Positions 56,006-64,000 of a DNA stretch of 64,000 bases are shown here, piece after piece. This DNA comes from Nonomuraea coxensis DSM 45129 (GTDB lineage Bacteria; Actinomycetota; Actinomycetes; Streptosporangiales; Streptosporangiaceae). Positions within the stretch are counted from its first letter, which is position 1. Each line of letters opens with the position of its first letter. The stretch covers positions 3,452,501 through 3,516,500 of the forward strand of contig NZ_CP068985.1 in assembly GCF_019397265.1 (NCBI RefSeq), given 5' to 3'. A model generated the notes under the pieces. That model made no database searches. It had not been told where the DNA came from and worked only from the letters and a program-made list of their open reading frames with translations. Position numbers and translations under genes: made by a program.

Positions 56006-56668
56006 ATGTCCGGCATGCGGGTGCTCATTGCCGAGGACGAGCGCGTCCTCGCCGAGGTCGTGGCGAGCGGGCTGCGGAAGGAGGCGATGGCGGTGGACGT
56101 CGTCCATGACGGCTCCGCCGCCGTCGAGCGGGCCATGACCCACGACTACGACGTGATCGTCCTGGACCGGGACCTGCCGGCCGTGCACGGCGACGACGTG
56201 TGCCGGGCGCTCGCCGCCGGACGGGTCCCGGCCCGGATCATCATGCTGACGGCGGCGAGCGACCTGCGCTCCAAGGTCGAGGGGCTGGGCCTGGGCGCCG
56301 ACGACTACCTGACGAAACCGTTCGACTTCCCGGAGCTCGTGGCCCGTCTGCGCGCGCTCGCCCGCCGCGTCCCGCAGGCCGTGCCGCCCGTCCTGGCGCG
56401 GGCCGGGGTCACCCTGGACCCGGGCCGCCGCCAGGTGTTCCGCGACACCCGGTACGTCGCGCTCAGCCCGAAGGAGTTCGCCGTGCTGGAGGTCCTCCTG
56501 CGGGCCGAGGGCACCGTCGTGAGCGCCGAGGTCCTCCTGGAGAAGGCATGGGACGAGAACGTCAACTACTTCACGAACTCGGTGCGGATGACCGTGATGA
56601 CCCTGCGGAAGAAGCTCGGCCATCCGCCCGTGATCGAGACCGTGCCCGGCGCGGGCTACCGGCTCTGA
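56006..56668 (+). CDS. OmpR/PhoB-type response regulator
   Basis: This 220-residue regulator has a receiver domain with the acidic pair E10-D11 and phosphoacceptor D54 (VIVLDRDLP), plus the TKPF lysine. The winged helix at the C-terminus includes LSPKEFAVLEVLLRAEGTVV and NSVRMTVMTLRKKLG. The start was placed at ATG 56006 because GAGGGA lies 4 bp before it and homology starts there. It is 26 bp after the permease and 11 bp before the kinase, so it probably controls this export operon. Confidence 0.93.
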   Translation: MSGMRVLIAEDERVLAEVVASGLRKEAMAVDVVHDGSAAVERAMTHDYDVIVLDRDLPAVHGDDVCRALAAGRVPARIIMLTAASDLRSKVEGLGLGADDYLTKPFDFPELVARLRALARRVPQAVPPVLARAGVTLDPGRRQVFRDTRYVALSPKEFAVLEVLLRAEGTVVSAEVLLEKAWDENVNYFTNSVRMTVMTLRKKLGHPPVIETVPGAGYRL

Positions 56669-56679
56669 CCGCGGGGCGG

Positions 56680-57819
56680 GTGCCGATCCGCCGGCGGCTG
56701 ACCCTCACCTACGGAAGCGTGTTCTTCCTCGCGGCCGGCATCCTGGTGGCGATCAACTACGTCGTGGTCGACCAGATCGTCAACCAGCAGGTCCTCGCCG
56801 AGGGGGTGATGATCCAGCAGGCAGGGGAGACCGGCCTCAGGACCGGCCCGCCCCCGGGCGGCGCGTTCTTCGCCTCGTCGGTGAACGACCAGATCGGCCG
56901 CTACCGGGAGCTGGTCATGAGCTGGCTGCTGCGCTGGTCCCTGCTGGCGACCGCCCTGGTGGGGCTGGCCGGGCTGGCGACCGGCTGGCTCATCGCCCGC
57001 AGGGCGCTGCGGCCGCTGCAGACCGTCACCGAGACGGCCAGGAAGCTGTCGGAGGAGACGCTGCACCGCCGCATCTCGCTGGGCGGCCCGCCCGACGAGA
57101 TCAGGGAGCTCGCCGACACCTTCGACTCGATGCTGGAACGGCTGGACCGCGCCTTCGACGGCCAGCGCCGGTTCGTCGCCAACGTCTCCCACGAGCTCAG
57201 GACGCCCCTGGCGATCGACCGGGCGCTGCTGCAGGTGTCCCTCTCCGACGACGCGCTCCCGAGGCCGCTGCGCCCCGTCCGGGACGAGCTGCTCGCCGCG
57301 AACGGCCGGCAGGAGCGCCTGATCGAGGGGCTGCTCCTGCTGGCCCAGAGCGAGCGGGAGGTGACCGTCAGGGAGCCGGTGGACCTGCGCGACCTCGCCG
57401 ACCGGCCCGACCTGCCGCCGGCTCCCACGGCCGGCGACCCCGTCCTGCTGGAGCGCATGGTCGCCAACCTGCTGGACAACGCGGCCAAGTACAACGACGA
57501 GCGCGGCCTCGTCGAGGTCCGCACCGCCGCCTCCGCCGGCCAGGTCGCCATCACCGTCGAGAACACGGGGCCCGTGGTGCCGGCCGCGCAGGTCGCCCTG
57601 CTGTTCGAGCCTTTCACCCGGCTCGAACGCGACCGCGTCGGGTCGGCCGGGGGCGCCGGACTGGGGCTGTCGATCGTCCGGGCGATCGTCCGGGCGCACG
57701 GCGGCACGGTCACGGCCGTGCCGCGTGCGGACGGCGGCCTGGCGGTGACCGTCCGGCTCTCTCGCGCGGCGCCCGGCGGTGTTAGCGTCGGAGGCGGGTG
57801 CGGGGAGCGGTCGTGGTGA
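56680..57819 (+). CDS. Sensor histidine kinase
   Basis: This 379-residue membrane kinase starts at GTG 56680. It has two transmembrane helices (about residues 9-30 and 83-106) with a short extracytoplasmic loop of about 50 residues, a HAMP-like linker (RRALRPLQTVTETARKLSEE), and H171 in FVANVSHELRTPL. The ATPase domain has LLDNAAKYND and GGAGLGLSIVRAIVRAHGG. The small sensor loop is typical of intramembrane or export-coupled sensors. It partners with the response regulator at 56006. Confidence 0.92.
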   Translation: MPIRRRLTLTYGSVFFLAAGILVAINYVVVDQIVNQQVLAEGVMIQQAGETGLRTGPPPGGAFFASSVNDQIGRYRELVMSWLLRWSLLATALVGLAGLATGWLIARRALRPLQTVTETARKLSEETLHRRISLGGPPDEIRELADTFDSMLERLDRAFDGQRRFVANVSHELRTPLAIDRALLQVSLSDDALPRPLRPVRDELLAANGRQERLIEGLLLLAQSEREVTVREPVDLRDLADRPDLPPAPTAGDPVLLERMVANLLDNAAKYNDERGLVEVRTAASAGQVAITVENTGPVVPAAQVALLFEPFTRLERDRVGSAGGAGLGLSIVRAIVRAHGGTVTAVPRADGGLAVTVRLSRAAPGGVSVGGGCGERSW

Positions 57820-57841
57820 TGCCGGCTTCGAGGAGCGCGCG

Positions 57842-60276
57842 ATGAGACTGGTCCGGCTGTCCGACGTGGACGCTTCGATGATCGACCTCGTCGGAGGCAA
57901 GGCCGCGGGCCTCGGAGAGATGATCAAGGCGGGTGAGCGGGTCCCCGACGGCTTCTGCGTGACGGTCGAGGCCTACCGGTCGGGGGACCTCCCTGAGCGG
58001 GAGCTCGCCGACGCCTACGAGCGGCTGGGCGGCGGACGGGTGGCGGTCCGCTCCAGCGCCACCGCCGAGGACCTGCCGGAGGCCAGCTTCGCCGGCCAGC
58101 AGGACACCTACCTCGGCGTCGAGGGCGCCGGCGAGCTCGCCGACGCCGTACGCCGCTGCTGGGACTCCCTGTTCACCGAGCGGGCCGTCGCCTACCGGGC
58201 CGCCGCCGGCGTCGACGACGCGGCCATGGCCGTGGTGGTGCAGCGCATGATCGACCCGGTCGTGGCGGGCGTGCTCTTCACCGCCAACCCGATCACGGGC
58301 TGCCGTACGGAGATGGTCCTCGACGCCGCCCCCGGGCTGGGCACCGCCATCGTCGAGGGCAGCGTCGTGCCGGACCACTACGTCCTGCGCGAGGGGGAGC
58401 CGGCGGCGCCCAACCCCGGGGGCTGCCTGGACGCCGGCCGGCTCGAAACGCTGCGCGCGGCCGGGCTGCGGCTCCAGGAGCACTTCGGCTCGCCGCAGGA
58501 CGTCGAATGGGCGATCGACGCCGGCGACACGCTGTGGCTGCTGCAGTCGCGCCCGGTCACCACGCTCTTCCCGCTGCCGCCCGGCACCAGTGACACGCGG
58601 CTCTACCTGGAGTTCGGCCACATGCAGGGCATGCTGCGCCCCTGTACGCCGATGGGCGTCTCGCTGCTCAAGGCGGGCGCGGCCCTCTGGTTCGAGGCCG
58701 TGGGGGCCAAGGTGGACCGGCGTGACCCGCTGCCCCGGCTCGTGCCCATCGGCGGCCGGATCTTCTATGACATGACCGACTTCCTGCGCAGCAAGGCCAT
58801 GCGCCGGCGGCTCGGACCCGCCCTGGAGGTCTACGGGCCGCGGGTGCAGGCGGCCGTGCTGCGCATGATGGACGACCCGCGGTTCGCGCCCCGGCCCGGC
58901 CTGCCGTTCCGCCTCGGCAGCGTGCTCAGGGGCACGGCGCGGCTGCTGCCGAGGACGCTCGCCGGAGTGGTGTCGAGCCTCGCCGATCCGGTCCGCGGCC
59001 GCGCCCGCGCCTTCCGCGGCGTCGCGGAGATCAGGCGGCTGATCACCCCGCCCGGCCCGTCGGCGACCGCCGCCGAGCGGCTGCGGTGGGTGATCGAGGA
59101 CTCGCACCGGCCGATCATGAGCGTGGACATGCACGGGATCCTCGGGCCCTGGCGGCCGGCATGCTCGCCGGGGCGCTCCCCGCCGGGCTGCTCGGCGGCG
59201 TCGCCACGCGCGAGGAGCTCGACACCGTGCTCGGCGGCATGCCGCACAACGTGACCACGGAGATGGACCTCGCCCTCTGGGCCCTCGCCGTGCGCGCGCG
59301 TGAGCACCGGGACCTGTTCCTGGGCACGCCGCCGGAGGCGCTGGCGGCCGCGTACGCCGCGGGCGAGCTGCCGGACATCGGCCTGGCGGGCTTCCTGGCG
59401 AAGTACGGCATGCGCGCGGCGGCCGAGATCGACGTCGGCGTGCCCCGCTGGGAGGAGGACCCGGCGCCGCTGTTCGCCACGATCGCCAACTACCTGCGCG
59501 TGGACGACCCCGGTCAGGCGCCGGACGCGCGGTTCGAGGCGGCGGCGGCCAGGGCCGAGCGGATGATCGGGACGCTGGCGCGGCGGGCGCGGGCCCGGCG
59601 GCCGGTGCGGGGGCGGCTGGCGGTGTTCCTCCTGCGCCGCTCGCGCGAGCTCACCGGGCTGCGGGAGATCGGCAAGTTCGCCTGGCTGCCGGCGCTCCAG
59701 GCGGCCCGGCGCCAACTCCTCCTGGTCGGCGCCGACCTGGTCCGTCAGAGCCGGCTGGAGCAGGCCGGCGACATCATGTTCCTGACCCTCCAGGAGGCCG
59801 GCGCGGCCGTGCGCGACGGGATCGACGTCCGGCCGGTGGCCGCGGCCCGGCGCGCCGAGCACGAGCGGGAGGCGAGGCGCCGCACCGTCCCCGGAGCGCT
59901 GCTGTCGGACGGGACCGACGTGGAGGCCCTGGCTCCCGCGCCGCCGGCCAGGGACGGCGTGCTGACCGGCATGTCCGGAGCCGCGGGCCGGGCGACCGGC
60001 AGGGCGCGGGTGATCCGCGACCCGATGGGCGCGCACCTCGAACCTGGCGAGATCCTGGTCGCGCCGACCACGGATCCGGGCTGGACGCCGCTGTTCATGA
60101 CCGCGGCCGGGCTGGTGACCGAGACGGGTTCGCCGGTGGCGCACGGCCCGACCGTCGCCCGCGAGTACGGCATCCCCGCGGTCATCTGCGTCCGTGACGC
60201 CACCGCCGAGATCAGGACAGGGCAGATGATCACGGTGGACGGGACGGCGGGGACGGTGCGGGTGGAGCCGGAGTGA
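57842..60276 (+). pseudogene. Rifampin-phosphotransferase-like/PEP-synthase-like enzyme, frameshifted
   Basis: The first 435 codons (57842 to about 59146) encode the ATP-grasp domain: VGGKAAGLGEMIKAG and VRSSATAEDLPEASFAGQQD, then a linker. From about 59147 the frame shifts by one base, and continues to 60276 with the phosphohistidine domain (TGSPVAHGPTVAREYGIP, H coded at 60142). Restoring one G in the run at 59144-59146 gives a single protein of about 811 residues (ILGALAAGMLAGAL across the joint). Architecture without a C-terminal PEP-barrel resembles rifampin phosphotransferase. It could be a real inactivation or a base-calling error. Confidence 0.8.
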
Positions 60277-60283
60277 AGCCCGC

Positions 60284-60297
60284 CCCCTGATCAGGGG
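60284..60297. terminator. Short palindrome between convergent genes
   Basis: CCCCTGATCAGGGG is a perfect 14-bp palindrome spanning the GH65 stop codon, 8 bp after the stop of the phosphotransferase-like gene. It may end transcription from both sides. Confidence 0.45.
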
Positions 60298-62543
60298 CAT
60301 GCCGGAGGGAAGGGGATGGTGGCGCCGGTGCCGCGCGGCAGGGTGATCCCGTCCACGCGCGTCCGCTCGTGGTCGGCCTCGATGAGGAGCCGGCGCCCCC
60401 GGAACTCGATCGGCAACGCCAGCGACCCGAGCCGTTCCGGCAGGCACGGGTCGAGCCGCAGGCCGTCCGGGCGCGGCTCCAGTCCGAGGTAGCAGCGTTG
60501 CAGCATGTCGAGGGTGCCCGCCATGGCGCCCAGGTGGATGCCCTCGGCGGTGGTGCCGCCCTGCACGTCCTGGAGGTCGCTGAGCGCCGCCTCGGCGAAG
60601 AACTGCCAGGAGCGGGCCCGGTCGGCGCGGGCCAGGACCCAGGCGTGGACGACGGCGCTCAGCGTGGAGCCGTGGCTGGTCCGGTCCAGGTAGTAGGAGA
60701 TCGTGCGGGGGATCAGCCCGGCGTCGGCGGGGTAGCCGAGCCGGCGCAGGATGTCCAGCAGCTCGTCGGAGGTCAGCAGGTAGCACAGCATCAGCGTGTC
60801 GGCCTGCTTGGACGCCTTGTAGCGGTTGACGTCGTCGCCGTCCGCCTCCAGCGCCCGGTCCAGCCGCCGCACGCCCCGGTAGCGGTCCCAGTCGAGCTCG
60901 GCCAGGTCGGCGTAGCCGGTGAACTGGCTGATGACGCCGTCGTGGAAGTCGACCCGCAGGCGCTGGGTGATGTCCTTCCAGCGGGCGCTCTCCCCGGGGC
61001 GGTCCAGGCCGAGCTCCAGGGCGCGGGCCAGCAGCCACGCCGTCATGACGTTGGTGTAGGCGTTGTTGTCCAGGCCGGGGGAGGCGGCGCCGGGACGGGC
61101 GGTGTGGTACTCGTCCGGTCCCATGACGCCGCGGATCTCGTACCTGCCGGAGGCCGGGTCGAGCACGGCGAGCGAGGCGAAGAAGCGGGCGATGCCGGTC
61201 AGCAGCTCGGCGCACCACGACGGCATCGAGCCGGTCGCCAGGTGGTGCTGCCACACGTTGTAGGCGATGGCGAGGCCGACGTGGCGCTGCAGGTGGGAGA
61301 CGTCCGGCAGCCAGCGGCCCGAGGCGGGGTTGAGATGGAAGGTCTGGGTCTCCTCGCTGCCGTCGCTGCCGCTCTGCCAGGGGAACATCGCGCCGTCGTA
61401 CCCGGCCGCGCGGGCCGCCGCCCGCGCCTCCGGCAGGCGCCGCCAGCGGTAGCGCAGCAGGCTGAGCGAGATGTCGGGGAAGCGCAGGTTCAGCCACGGC
61501 AGCACGAACAGCTCGTCCCAGAACACGTGACCGCGGTACGCCTCGCCGTGCAGGCCGCGCGCCGGCACGCCGGCGTCCAGGTCGGGGGTGTGCGGGCTGA
61601 GCGTCTGCAGCAGGTGGAAGACGTGCAGGTGCACGAGCTGCGCCAGCTCCTGCCCGCCCACCTCCAGCCGGGCCCGCTCCCACAGCCGCTCCCACGCCGC
61701 CTCGTGCGCGGCCAGCAGCTCCCCGAAGGGCGGGGCCTGCCCGGCCCGGCGCAGGGCGGCCGACAGCGGGTCGTGGACGGCGGGGTCGCGGGAGGTCACC
61801 AGCGCGACGACCTTCGCGATCGTCACCGGCGTGTCCTGCTCGGCGGCCAGCACGTGCTCGGTGCCGATCCGGCCGGGCTCCGGCTCGGCCAGGCCGGCGA
61901 CAGGGGCGTCGACGCGGGCGGCGAGCGCGGCGGTGATCCGGGAGGAACGGGTCGTCGCCGTCAGCCAGGTCAGCTCGCCCTCCGTCCCCGTCGCGAGGTC
62001 GGTCAGGTGGTCGCCGCGCAGGTCGCGGTAACGGGCGACGCCGCGGTTGGTCACCCTGCCGTCCAGGGCGGCGCGGACGCGGAGCGGCCCCGACCAGTTC
62101 TCGGCCGTGAAGGTGGTCTCCAGCGCGGCCACGGCGGGGTCGGCCATGGACACCAGGCGGCGCTGCCGTACGCGGGTGAGGCGGCCGGCGTCGTCGCGCC
62201 AGCGCAGCTCCCGCAGCAGCACCCCGCGCCGCAGGTCGAGCTCCTGGCGGTAGTCCAGCAGCTCGGCCCCGTCCGGGTGGAACCAGTCCGACCCCGGCGT
62301 GGCGAAGGTCAGCGGCAGCCAGTCGGGCAGGTTGACCAGGTCCTCGTTGACGACCTCACGGCCCGCCACCTGCGAGGCGAGCCGGTCGTAGCAGCCGGCC
62401 CGGTAGGTGCCGGGCGTGCGGCTGAGGCCGTCGGGCGTGGCGCCGCGGGTGGCGAAACGGCCGTTGCCGAGGGTGCACAACGCCTCGCGCAGCGGCTCGG
62501 CGGAGGGGTCGTAGCCCTCGTAGGCGAGCGTCCAGGGGTTCAT
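60291..62543 (-). CDS. Glycoside hydrolase family 65 disaccharide phosphorylase
   Basis: This 750-residue enzyme has the GH65 (alpha/alpha)6 barrel with general acid E478 in GVMGPDEYH. FWDELFVLPWLN and YKASKQADTLM are barrel motifs, and the phosphate-binding residues lie in TSHGSTLS and QGGTTAEGIHLGAM. It would phosphorolyse trehalose, maltose or kojibiose to beta-glucose-1-phosphate and glucose. The gene downstream-coupled to it, read first in the operon, is a beta-phosphoglucomutase-like protein (62543 shared by stop and start), which would turn that product into glucose-6-phosphate. Specificity is not readable by eye. Confidence 0.92.
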   Translation of the reverse strand: MNPWTLAYEGYDPSAEPLREALCTLGNGRFATRGATPDGLSRTPGTYRAGCYDRLASQVAGREVVNEDLVNLPDWLPLTFATPGSDWFHPDGAELLDYRQELDLRRGVLLRELRWRDDAGRLTRVRQRRLVSMADPAVAALETTFTAENWSGPLRVRAALDGRVTNRGVARYRDLRGDHLTDLATGTEGELTWLTATTRSSRITAALAARVDAPVAGLAEPEPGRIGTEHVLAAEQDTPVTIAKVVALVTSRDPAVHDPLSAALRRAGQAPPFGELLAAHEAAWERLWERARLEVGGQELAQLVHLHVFHLLQTLSPHTPDLDAGVPARGLHGEAYRGHVFWDELFVLPWLNLRFPDISLSLLRYRWRRLPEARAAARAAGYDGAMFPWQSGSDGSEETQTFHLNPASGRWLPDVSHLQRHVGLAIAYNVWQHHLATGSMPSWCAELLTGIARFFASLAVLDPASGRYEIRGVMGPDEYHTARPGAASPGLDNNAYTNVMTAWLLARALELGLDRPGESARWKDITQRLRVDFHDGVISQFTGYADLAELDWDRYRGVRRLDRALEADGDDVNRYKASKQADTLMLCYLLTSDELLDILRRLGYPADAGLIPRTISYYLDRTSHGSTLSAVVHAWVLARADRARSWQFFAEAALSDLQDVQGGTTAEGIHLGAMAGTLDMLQRCYLGLEPRPDGLRLDPCLPERLGSLALPIEFRGRRLLIEADHERTRVDGITLPRGTGATIPFPPACP

Positions 62544-63289
62544 CAGCGCCTCACGGGGACTCGTCCGGTGACGTCCAGCTCGGCCAGGTCGGGAACGACG
62601 ACGTCCGCCCCGGCGCGGCTCAGCTCCGCCGCCTGCGACCCGCTCCTGTCCACCCCCACGACCAGCCCGAACCCGCCCCTGCGGCCGGCCGCGACGCCGG
62701 GCAGCGCGTCCTCCACGACGGCCGCCTCGGCGGCGGGCACCTCCAGCCGCCGGGCCGCTTCGAGGAACAGCGCGGGGTCGGGCTTGCCGGCCAGGCCGAG
62801 CCTCGCCGCCTCGTTCCCGTCGACCAGGACGTCGAACAGGTGGGCGAGGCCCGCCGAGCCGACGACGAGGCGGCAGTGCCTGCTGGCCGAGACCACCGCG
62901 GTCCGGCAGCCGCGCCGCCGCAGCTCGTGCAGCAGGACGACGGTCGAGGGAAAGGCCGCCACGCCGTCATGCGCGACCTGCTGGACGAACAGCGCGTCCT
63001 TGGCCTCGCCCAGGCCGTGCACGGTCGGCGCGCCCGGCTCGTCGCCCGGGCCGCCCTCGGGCAGCGTGATGCCGCGCGAGGCCAGGAACGTCCGCACCCC
63101 GTCGAGCCGCGGGCGGCCGTCCACATGGCGCAGGTAGTCGTCACGGATGTCGAACGGGGCGGAGCGGCCGCGCAGGAAGCCGTCGAACACGTGCTTCCAC
63201 GCGGCCGCGTGCACCCGTGCCGTGTCGGTGACGACACCGTCGGTGTCGAAGATCACGGCCCGCACCCTGGTCAGATCGAGAGTGGCCAT
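62543..63289 (-). CDS. Beta-phosphoglucomutase-like HAD protein
   Basis: This 248-residue HAD-superfamily protein has the nucleophile motif FDTDGVV (D15, D17), a helical cap, SASRH for motif II, and GKPDPALFLEAA with VVEDALPGVAAG for motifs III and IV. Pairing with a GH65 phosphorylase indicates beta-phosphoglucomutase activity rather than a general phosphatase. It is the first gene of the leftward operon. A DosR-like element lies 37 bp upstream. The insert at residues 78-95 is Gly/Pro-rich and unusual but not disruptive. Confidence 0.9.
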   Translation of the reverse strand: MATLDLTRVRAVIFDTDGVVTDTARVHAAAWKHVFDGFLRGRSAPFDIRDDYLRHVDGRPRLDGVRTFLASRGITLPEGGPGDEPGAPTVHGLGEAKDALFVQQVAHDGVAAFPSTVVLLHELRRRGCRTAVVSASRHCRLVVGSAGLAHLFDVLVDGNEAARLGLAGKPDPALFLEAARRLEVPAAEAAVVEDALPGVAAGRRGGFGLVVGVDRSGSQAAELSRAGADVVVPDLAELDVTGRVPVRR

Positions 63290-63325
63290 GGCGTTGACGC
63301 TACCCAGGCGCCCCCGGCCCAGACA

Positions 63326-63339
63326 GGGGACGAAGGTCC
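63326..63339. promoter_or_regulatory. DosR/DevR-like element between HAD and DoxX-like genes
   Basis: GGGAC-GAAG-GTCC, preceded by G, matches the GGGAC-N4-GTCCC dyad of DosR boxes apart from the last base. It is 37 bp from the leftward HAD start and 95 bp from the rightward DoxX-like start, so either operon could respond. Identified by eye. Confidence 0.4.
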
Positions 63340-63433
63340 TGGCGCTGCGGGGCGTACGGCACTGCAGCCGTAGCCACGCGGACGGTGTGCTTGGTATGAA
63401 AGGAAATCGATCTAACTAGGAAGGGGGGCCGTC

Positions 63434-63958
63434 ATGGCCGCCACGAGCAACAGGCCCGACATGGAAACCGGCACGGCGGGAACGCGCCGCCCCGTCGACT
63501 ACGTCTGGGCGGTCACCCGGATCTCGATCGGATGGGTCTTCCTTTGGGCGTTCCTGGACAAGACTTTCGGCTGGGGCTTCGCGACCCCCGCCGAGCGCGC
63601 CTGGACGGCGGGCGGAAGCCCCACGACCGGCTTCCTCAAGGGCACCGGTGAGAACGCCCTCGGCGGCTTCTTCTCAAGCCTCGCCGGTCAGGGCTGGGTG
63701 GACTGGCTGTTCATGGCCGGCCTGCTCGGCGTGGGCCTCGCCCTGATCCTGGGCATCGGCACCCGGATCGCGGCCGGAGCGGGCACCGCGATGCTGCTCA
63801 TGATGTGGGCCGCCGAACTGCCGCTGACCACCAACCCGTTCATGGACGACCACATCATCTACTCGCTCGTCCTCATCGGCCTCGCCCTCGCCGGCGCGGG
63901 CCGCACCCTGGGCCTCGGCAACCTGCCGATCGTCCGGCGCACCCCCTGGCTCCAGTAG
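63434..63958 (+). CDS. DoxX-like membrane protein
   Basis: This 174-residue membrane protein has four hydrophobic helices, including ISIGWVFLWAFLDKTFGWGF, WLFMAGLLGVGLALILGIGT and MLLMMWAAELPLTTNPFMDD. The pattern, with the conserved R-I-x-x-G-x-x-F and the FMDDH loop, fits the DoxX/thiosulfate-quinone oxidoreductase small-subunit superfamily. Exact activity is unknown; relatives take part in redox membrane complexes. AGGAAGGGGG precedes ATG 63434. The last 42 bases of the window after it hold nothing recognisable. Confidence 0.8.
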   Translation: MAATSNRPDMETGTAGTRRPVDYVWAVTRISIGWVFLWAFLDKTFGWGFATPAERAWTAGGSPTTGFLKGTGENALGGFFSSLAGQGWVDWLFMAGLLGVGLALILGIGTRIAAGAGTAMLLMMWAAELPLTTNPFMDDHIIYSLVLIGLALAGAGRTLGLGNLPIVRRTPWLQ

Positions 63959-64000
63959 CCTCCGCCCACCACCCGCCGACCACCCGCCCACCTCCGGACG

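Noticed and set aside
58990..59300. The frame change in the phosphotransferase-like gene as programmed frameshifting
   Set aside because: No slippery heptamer with a downstream structure is evident, and restoring a single G gives a seamless protein, so a mutation or base-call error is simpler.
60369..63137. A 922-codon plus-strand open frame opposite the GH65 and HAD genes
   Set aside because: No recognisable domain and strongly biased composition; both sense genes have complete catalytic motifs.

Overview
The window is very GC-rich and densely coded. It has frequent GTG starts, many ATGA, GTGA and TGATG gene overlaps, a complete mce lipid-import operon, an lprG/P55 pair, GAF-ANTAR and SigB/F-type partner-switching genes, and no sign of an outer membrane. 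This points to a chromosome of a high-GC actinobacterium. The gene mix resembles Streptosporangiales (Nonomuraea-like), but the genus is an inference.

Layout, left half. A truncated GT2 glycosyltransferase (1-330) lies divergent from a TetR/carotenoid-oxygenase operon, followed by the housekeeping pair cmk and der. Positions 4680-5250 form a small scar: the C-terminal end of a TnpB, a run of hairpins like a transposon right end or omega RNA, and the last 50 codons of an aspartyl-tRNA synthetase-like gene. Next come the P55-type exporter with lprG, a MarR regulator divergent from a cation diffusion facilitator, and an Sfp-type phosphopantetheinyl transferase. A ten-kilobase leftward mce operon (yrbEA-yrbEB-mceABCDEF plus an Mce-associated protein) occupies 18443-9625. 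After pepP come a CBS protein, a repeat-rich membrane-anchored protein, a cyclase/ThDP-enzyme pair, the dhaKLM dihydroxyacetone kinase operon, a P450 with an acyltransferase, a soluble Ser/Thr kinase, an MFS exporter divergent from an ArsR-like regulator, and two linked DJ-1/PfpI genes.

Middle. A HTH/PIN toxin-antitoxin module (32754-33802) faces the proline-catabolism operon (proline dehydrogenase and pruA), which is divergent from a PucR-type regulator whose start codon sits in a perfect inverted repeat. Positions 38834-43210 are a stress-signalling neighbourhood: a PAS/GAF/SpoIIE-like protein with altered catalytic acids, a GAF-ANTAR antiterminator, a STAS protein, a group 3 sigma factor and an anti-sigma kinase. 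A three-gene membrane/acidic-protein operon with a duplicated unrecognised domain follows. Then come a small HTH protein, a frameshifted PD-(D/E)XK endonuclease gene and tRNA-Pro(GGG) with a strong terminator.

Right part. Positions 46815-63958 look like a dormancy or hypoxia island: two tandem-USP genes, Hsp20, a P2-like P-type ATPase, and a MacAB-like export operon with its own two-component system. It continues with a frameshifted rifampin-phosphotransferase-like/PEP-synthase-like gene, a GH65 disaccharide phosphorylase with a beta-phosphoglucomutase-like HAD protein, and a DoxX-like membrane protein. Two GGGnC-N4-GTCC elements, resembling DosR/DevR boxes, lie before hsp20 and between the HAD and DoxX genes. 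No CRISPR array, intact insertion sequence or rRNA gene was seen.
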